Of a stretch of 64,000 nucleotides of DNA, positions 60,334-64,000 are shown piece after piece (the stretch's first letter is position 1; the number at the start of each line of letters is the position of its first letter). A program made the position numbers and the translations under genes. The stretch spans positions 310,001-374,000 of the forward strand of contig CAWHNO010000013.1 in assembly GCA_963830725.1 (NCBI GenBank), written 5' to 3'. The notes below the pieces were generated by a model. That model saw only the letters and a program-made list of their open reading frames with translations, had not been told where the DNA came from and made no database searches. This DNA is from DASSUW01 sp963830725. Lineage in GTDB: Bacteria > Actinomycetota > Thermoleophilia > Solirubrobacterales > Solirubrobacteraceae.

Positions 60334-61532
60334 GCCGCGAGTACGCAAGCGCCCCGCCGGCGGCCGCGAGCAGGGCGGCGGCGGCGCCGAGCACGAGTCC
60401 GGCGCGCGGGCCCGCGAGCTCGGCGATCCAGCCCACGAGCGGGGCGCCGATCGGCGTCGAGCCGAGGAACACGATCGAGTAGAGCGCCATCACGCGGCCG
60501 CGCATCGAGGGCTCGACGGCGAGCTGGAGCGACGAGTTGATCCCGGCCGCGAAGGTCACGCTGACGGCGCCGAGCGGCACGAGCGCGAGCAGCTGGAGCT
60601 CGATGGTGGGGGCGACCGCGACGAGCAGCTCGGCGACGCCGAAGGCGGCCGCGGCGGCGACCAGCAGGCGCGGGCCGACGCGCCCGCGCGCGCCGGCGGC
60701 GAGCGCGCCGGCCACCGAGCCGACGCCCATGGCGACGGCGAGCGCGGTGTACAGCGCGGCGGTGCCGTCCCAGGTGAAGCTCGCCAGCAGTGGGAGCAGG
60801 ACCTGGAAGTTGAACGACAGCGTCCCGACCACGGCCATCATGGCCAGCGGGATCCGCAGGCTCGGGGTGCGGGCCACGTAGCCGAGCGCCGAGCGGAGCT
60901 GGCCGCGGGCGCGCGCGGTGACCTCCGGCGTGCGCAGCTGCGTCGGGTCCATGGCGCGCAGCGCGATCAGCATCGCGCCGAACGAGACCGCGTTGACGAG
61001 GAAGCAGGGGCCGACGCCGAGCAGGGCGATGACGGCGCCGCCGGCGGCCGGGCCGAGGATGCGGCCCGTGTGGATGATCACGGAGTTGAGGCCGACCGCG
61101 TTGACCACGCGGTCCGGGCCGACCATCTCGATCGCGAAGCTCTGGCGTGCCGGGTTGTCGACGGCGTTGACCGCGCCGCGCGCGAGCACGAGCGCGTAGA
61201 CCATCCAGATCTCGATCGCGCCGCTCGTCGTCAGCGCGAAGAGCGCGAGCGCGGGCAGCGCCATCAGCGACTGCGTGATCATCAGCAGCCGCCGCTTGGG
61301 CATGCGGTCGGCGAGCAGGCCGCCCCAGGCGCCGAACAGCAGGATCGGCAGGAACTGGAGGCCGGCGGTCAGGCCGACCGACACGCCGCTGCCGGTGAGC
61401 TGGACGACCAGCCACATCTCGGCCACCGTCTGCATCCAGTTGCCCGTGATGGAGACGACCTGGCCGGAGAAGTACCGGCGGTAGTTGGGAACGCGGAGGG
61501 AGGCGAACGTGCGCGTCGAGGCCGGCGCTCAC
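60245..61532 (-). CDS. MFS transporter (MFS_3/Bcr-type exporter), one probable frameshift at the start
   Basis: About 428 residues. The membrane domain from ATG 61435 onward is intact (TVAEMWLVVQLTGSGVSVGL, GGLLADRMPKRRLLMITQSL as the loop-2/3 motif, GAVNAVDNPARQSFAIEMVG, GRILGPAAGGAVIALLG). Upstream, the conserved segment FASLRVPNYRRYFSGQVVSI followed by TGNW is in frame but has no start codon. GTG 61532, which overlaps the MarR stop (GTGA), would serve if one base is missing near 61513. It is likely a drug or metabolite exporter regulated by the coupled MarR. Its tail overlaps the transglutaminase gene end. Confidence 0.85.
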
Positions 61533-61960
61533 CGCTCGAGCACCCGCTCCAGGATGTCGGCGGCACGCTCGAGCGTCGCGCGGTCCTCGGGCTCGAGCGT
61601 GTCGAGCCTCTCGGCGAGAAACGCCGTCTTGCGCGTGCGCAGCTCGGCGAGCAGCTCCCTGCCGCCCTCGGTGACGGCGAGCAGGCTCGAGCGGCGGTCG
61701 TACAGGTCGGCGGTGCGCTGGACCAGCCCCTCCTCCTCGAGCCGCGCGAGCACGCGCGTGGCCGTCGGCCGCTGGATCCGCTCGCGGGAGGCGAGCTCGC
61801 TCGGCGTCAGCGGGCCGTGGCGCTCGATCGTCGACAGCGCGGCGGTCAGCGAGGGGGACAGCTCGGCGCCGGCCTCCTGCCGGAGCCGCCGCGCCACGCG
61901 CACGATCGTGTGGCGCAGGTGCCCGGCGAGGTCGGGCCGCGTCTCCGAAGTCGTTCGCAC
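61529..61960 (-). CDS. MarR-family transcriptional regulator
   Basis: 143 residues from GTG 61960. Winged helix typical of MarR: LAGHLRHTIVRVARRLRQEA, LTAALSTIERHGPLTPSELA, SRERIQRPTATRVLARLEEE, GLVQRTADLYDRRSSLLAVT, and a C-terminal dimerisation helix. First gene of a two-gene unit with the MFS exporter, the classic efflux arrangement. CCCTAG-CAAA-CTAGGG (61970-61985), 9 bp upstream of the start, is a candidate operator. Confidence 0.92.
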   Translation of the reverse strand: MRTTSETRPDLAGHLRHTIVRVARRLRQEAGAELSPSLTAALSTIERHGPLTPSELASRERIQRPTATRVLARLEEEGLVQRTADLYDRRSSLLAVTEGGRELLAELRTRKTAFLAERLDTLEPEDRATLERAADILERVLER

Positions 61961-61981
61961 AGCTAATTACCCTAGCAAACT

Positions 61982-62073
61982 AGGGGTCTGACCCCCTTAG
62001 TCCGGCGGCGCGTAAGGGGTCAGACCCCCTTAGTCCGGCGGCGCGTAAGGGGGGTCAGACCCCCTTACCCCCC
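61982..62073. repeat. 33-bp tandem repeats with GGGGTCAGACCCC palindrome
   Basis: Two full 33-bp units (61982-62014 and 62015-62047, one base different) and a partial third (62048-62073). Each holds the palindrome GGGGTC-GACCCC followed by CTTAGTCCGGCGGCGCGTA. Located between divergent MarR and GntR genes. May act as bidirectional terminator or insulator, or be a slippage-expanded intergenic repeat. Not CRISPR. Confidence 0.85.
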
Positions 62074-62086
62074 GGACGGGTGTTCT

Positions 62087-62126
62087 GGCCTTGAATCCGT
62101 AGGCTTGTATGCAAGTATTCAAGGCC
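62087..62126. promoter_or_regulatory. probable GntR operator upstream of the pdh operon
   Basis: GGCCTTGAAT (62087-62096) and ATTCAAGGCC (62117-62126) are perfect 10-bp inverted arms. CTTGTATGCAAG (62104-62115) is centred between them. The site ends one base before the GntR start codon. FadR-type regulators bind T-x-G-T-x-x-x-x-x-C-A-like palindromes, so autoregulation and control of the following E1 genes is likely. Confidence 0.65.
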
Positions 62127-62127
62127 C

Positions 62128-62838
62128 ATGGAGGCGCTGCTCACCGCTGCCACGCGCGACCGCCGCACCCGCCCGCGCGGGCAGATCTACGTGCTCCTGC
62201 GCGACGCCATCGTGGCCGCCCAGCTCGAGCCCGGCCGCCAGCTCTCCGAGAACGAGCTCGCGGCGCTGCTCGGCGTCAGCCGCACGCCGATCCGCGAGGC
62301 GCTCCAGCGCCTGCGCGACGACCGGCTGGTCGAGATCGTGCCGCAGCTCGGCACCTTCGTGACCCGCATCAGCACCGCCGCGGTGGCCGACGCGCAGTTC
62401 GTGCGCGAGGCGCTCGAGTGCGCGGCCGTCCGCGAGTCGGCGGTGCGCGTGCGCGACGAGGATCTCGCCGGCCTCGAGATGATCATCCGCGGCCAGGAGG
62501 CGGCCCGCGAGGCCAACGACTACGACCGCTTCTACGTCCTCGACGACGACCTGCACCGCATGCTGTGCGACCTCAGCGGCCACGAGATCGCGTGGTCGCT
62601 GAGCCAGCGCGCCAAGGGCCACCTCAACCGCGTCCGGCGATTGAGCCTGCCCGAGCCCGGCTATCTGATGGAGATGATCTCCGAGCACCGCGCCGTCGTC
62701 GCCGCGGTGGCCCGCCGCGACCCGGACGCGGCCGAGCACGCCCTCCGCCACCACCTGCGGATGGTGCTCTCGACGCTGCCCGCGATCCGGGCCCAGCACC
62801 CCGACTACTTCGACGAGACCGAGGAGGAGAGCGCATGA
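62128..62838 (+). CDS. GntR-family (FCD/FadR-type) transcriptional regulator
   Basis: 236 residues. N-terminal winged helix: RGQIYVLLRDAIVAAQLEPG, RQLSENELAALLGVSRTPIR, EALQRLRDDRLVEIVPQLGT. C-terminal all-helical FCD domain (residues ~85-225) with metal-ligand-type residues in DRFYVLDDDLHRMLCDLSGH, LMEMISEHRAVVAAVARRDP and AEHALRHHLRMVL. Its stop overlaps the pdhA start (ATGA), so regulator and enzyme are one operon. The effector may be an organic acid. Confidence 0.93.
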   Translation: MEALLTAATRDRRTRPRGQIYVLLRDAIVAAQLEPGRQLSENELAALLGVSRTPIREALQRLRDDRLVEIVPQLGTFVTRISTAAVADAQFVREALECAAVRESAVRVRDEDLAGLEMIIRGQEAAREANDYDRFYVLDDDLHRMLCDLSGHEIAWSLSQRAKGHLNRVRRLSLPEPGYLMEMISEHRAVVAAVARRDPDAAEHALRHHLRMVLSTLPAIRAQHPDYFDETEEESA

Positions 62839-63902
62839 CCACGATCGACGCGCCGACGAGGCTGTCGCCGACCGACCTGCGCAATCTGTACGAGCAGATG
62901 GTGCTCATCCGCGTGTTCGAGACCGAGTCCGAGCGCCAGTACAAGGCCGCCAAGATCGGCGGCTACTGCCATCTGTCCTCCGGCCAGGAGGCCGCGACCG
63001 TCGGGGTCGTGCACACGATGCAGGAGCAGGACCTGCTCGTGGCCGGTTATCGCTGCCACGGCTTCGCGCTCGCCCGCGGGGTATCCCCGGAGGCGGTCAT
63101 GGCGGAGCTGTTCGGCCGCGCCGACGGCTGCGCCCACGGCCGCGGCGGGTCGATGCACCTGCTCGACGTCGAGCGCGGCTTCTACGGCGGCTGGGGCATC
63201 GTCGCCGGCCAGCTCCCGATCGCCACCGGCCTCGCGCTCGCGCTCGTACGACGCGGCACGGAGCAGGCCGTGGTGTGCGAGCTGGGCGACGGCGCGGTGA
63301 ACATGGGCGCCTGGCACGAGTCGCTCAACCTGGCCGCGCTGTGGAACCTGCCGGTCGTCTTCCTCGTCGTCAACAACGGCTACGGCATGGGCACGAGCGT
63401 CCAGCGCGCGTCCGCCGAGCCCGAGCTCTACCGCCGCGCCTCGGCCTTCCGCATGCACGGCGAGCGCGTCGACGGCGACGACCTGGAGGCCGTCGTCGAG
63501 GCCTCCGACCGGCTGCTCAAGCGCGCCCGCGAGTCGCGCGAGCCCGCCGTCCTCGAGGTCGTCACCTACCGCTACCGCGGCCACTCGGTGGCCGACGCCG
63601 GGCTCGCCTACCGAACCAAGGAGGAGATCGTCGCCCACCAGGCCGACGACCCGATCGTGCGGCTGCGCGCCGCGCTGCGCGAGCACGGGTGCACCGACGA
63701 GGAGCTCGACAAGGTCGATCAGGAGGTCGACGAGCGCGTCGCCGCCGCCGTCGCCTTCGCCGACGCCAGTCCCGAGCCCGACGTGAGCGAGCTCGCGCGC
63801 AGCGTCTACGCGCCCGGCAGCGGCGGGCAGTTCGCACGCATGCGCCCGGGCAGCCCGTTCGGCGAGGAGGAGCTGGTCTTCGACGGAGGGCTCGGCTCAT
63901 GA
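62835..63902 (+). CDS. pdhA: pyruvate (or branched-chain 2-oxoacid) dehydrogenase E1 alpha subunit
   Basis: 355 residues. E1 alpha decarboxylates the 2-oxoacid using thiamine diphosphate. LYEQMVLIRVFETESERQYK, GGYCHLSSGQEAATVGVVHT, YRCHGFALARGVSPEAVMAE, ADGCAHGRGGSMHLLDVERG, the TPP motif from GDGAVNMGAWHESLN to FLVVNN (GDG-x-NN pattern), and the phosphorylation-loop-like YRYRGHSVADAGLAYRTKEE are all present. It overlaps GntR upstream and E1 beta downstream, both by ATGA. Acetoin dehydrogenase E1 alpha is the main alternative. Confidence 0.92.
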   Translation: MTTIDAPTRLSPTDLRNLYEQMVLIRVFETESERQYKAAKIGGYCHLSSGQEAATVGVVHTMQEQDLLVAGYRCHGFALARGVSPEAVMAELFGRADGCAHGRGGSMHLLDVERGFYGGWGIVAGQLPIATGLALALVRRGTEQAVVCELGDGAVNMGAWHESLNLAALWNLPVVFLVVNNGYGMGTSVQRASAEPELYRRASAFRMHGERVDGDDLEAVVEASDRLLKRARESREPAVLEVVTYRYRGHSVADAGLAYRTKEEIVAHQADDPIVRLRAALREHGCTDEELDKVDQEVDERVAAAVAFADASPEPDVSELARSVYAPGSGGQFARMRPGSPFGEEELVFDGGLGS

Positions 63903-64000
63903 GCGCGCTCGCCGAGACGATGAGCACGACCGGCAGCGAGCGGATGACCTACCGCGAGGCGCTGCGCCTCGCCATGCGCGAGGAGCTCGCCCGCGACGAG
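63899..64000 (+). CDS. pdhB: 2-oxoacid dehydrogenase E1 beta subunit, N-terminal fragment
   Basis: The first 34 residues only, cut by the window end. From ATG 63899 it reads MSALAETMSTTGSERMTYRE followed by ALRLAMREELARDE, the usual N-terminal start of the TPP-binding E1 beta subunit (x-T-Y-R-E-A-L-x-x-A-M-x-E-E). It overlaps the E1 alpha stop. Symbol assigned by position and pairing. Confidence 0.8.
   Translation, partial: MSALAETMSTTGSERMTYREALRLAMREELARDE

Overview
The window is 64 kb of very GC-rich, densely packed actinobacterial chromosome. Strong third-position GC, many GTG/TTG starts, ATGA/GTGA gene overlaps, Rex, a K+-independent H+-pyrophosphatase, SARP/BTAD and STAND regulators, SpoIIE-type phosphatases and RsbW-like kinases all fit a Thermoleophilia/Solirubrobacterales-like lineage. 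The lineage is an inference from gene content and style, not from a marker phylogeny. About 60 protein genes and one tRNA (Gln, CTG) can be supported.

Layout. 0-3.1 kb: end of tsaD, a glutaredoxin-like gene, rex, a GCS2 carboxylate-amine ligase and a DUF1844-like gene, nearly all overlapping. 3.3-9 kb: proton-pumping pyrophosphatase, a PAS/GAF/SpoIIE phosphatase and an MFS transporter. 9-13.5 kb: an APC permease with a Usp tail, two TrkA-type RCK proteins (probable K+ transport) and an FAD oxidoreductase. 13.5-22.7 kb: a dispersed palindromic element, a Crp-like regulator, tRNA-Gln, an FKBP lipoprotein, a heterodimeric ABC exporter with one degenerate ATP site, small proteins, and an unusual FtsH-like protease with a membrane partner.

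22.7-32.7 kb is the accessory core. A very large BTAD/SARP-AAA-nSTAND-WD40 regulator (+) converges on a four-to-five-gene operon (-). That operon encodes an APH-fold kinase, a HopA1-family protein, a zinc-type LanC-like cyclase, an unknown protein and a possible precursor peptide. Kinase plus HopA1 is the dehydration pair known from class V lanthipeptides and thioamitides. The region upstream of the operon carries heptamer direct repeats in the spacing used by SARP activators. The segment 25.6-31.6 kb is full of one-base frame changes. Because protein motifs stay intact across the frames, I read this as base-calling or assembly error rather than decay.

32.7-48 kb: a thioredoxin-like protein, a GH3 glycosidase, a STAS protein, a protealysin-like M4 protease with its emfourin inhibitor, an EamA transporter, HrpA helicase, a hydrolase, GNAT, GAF-SpoIIE, a peptidoglycan-binding/transmembrane/degenerate serine-recombinase fusion, and a secreted 27-residue-repeat protein. 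48-64 kb: TetR with a clear operator and an SRPBCC gene, a thioesterase, a glutamine amidotransferase, a second palindromic element with terminal inverted repeats, LysR, an orphan histidine kinase followed by a large inverted repeat, a sugar-binding lipoprotein, an RsbW-like kinase with a DapB-like protein, an ATP-grasp/alpha-E/transglutaminase operon, MarR-MFS, and a GntR-controlled pyruvate dehydrogenase E1 operon running off the end.

Many genes need one single-base correction to read through. The isolated cases outside the core are mostly one extra base, so frame breaks here should not be taken as pseudogenes without checking reads.
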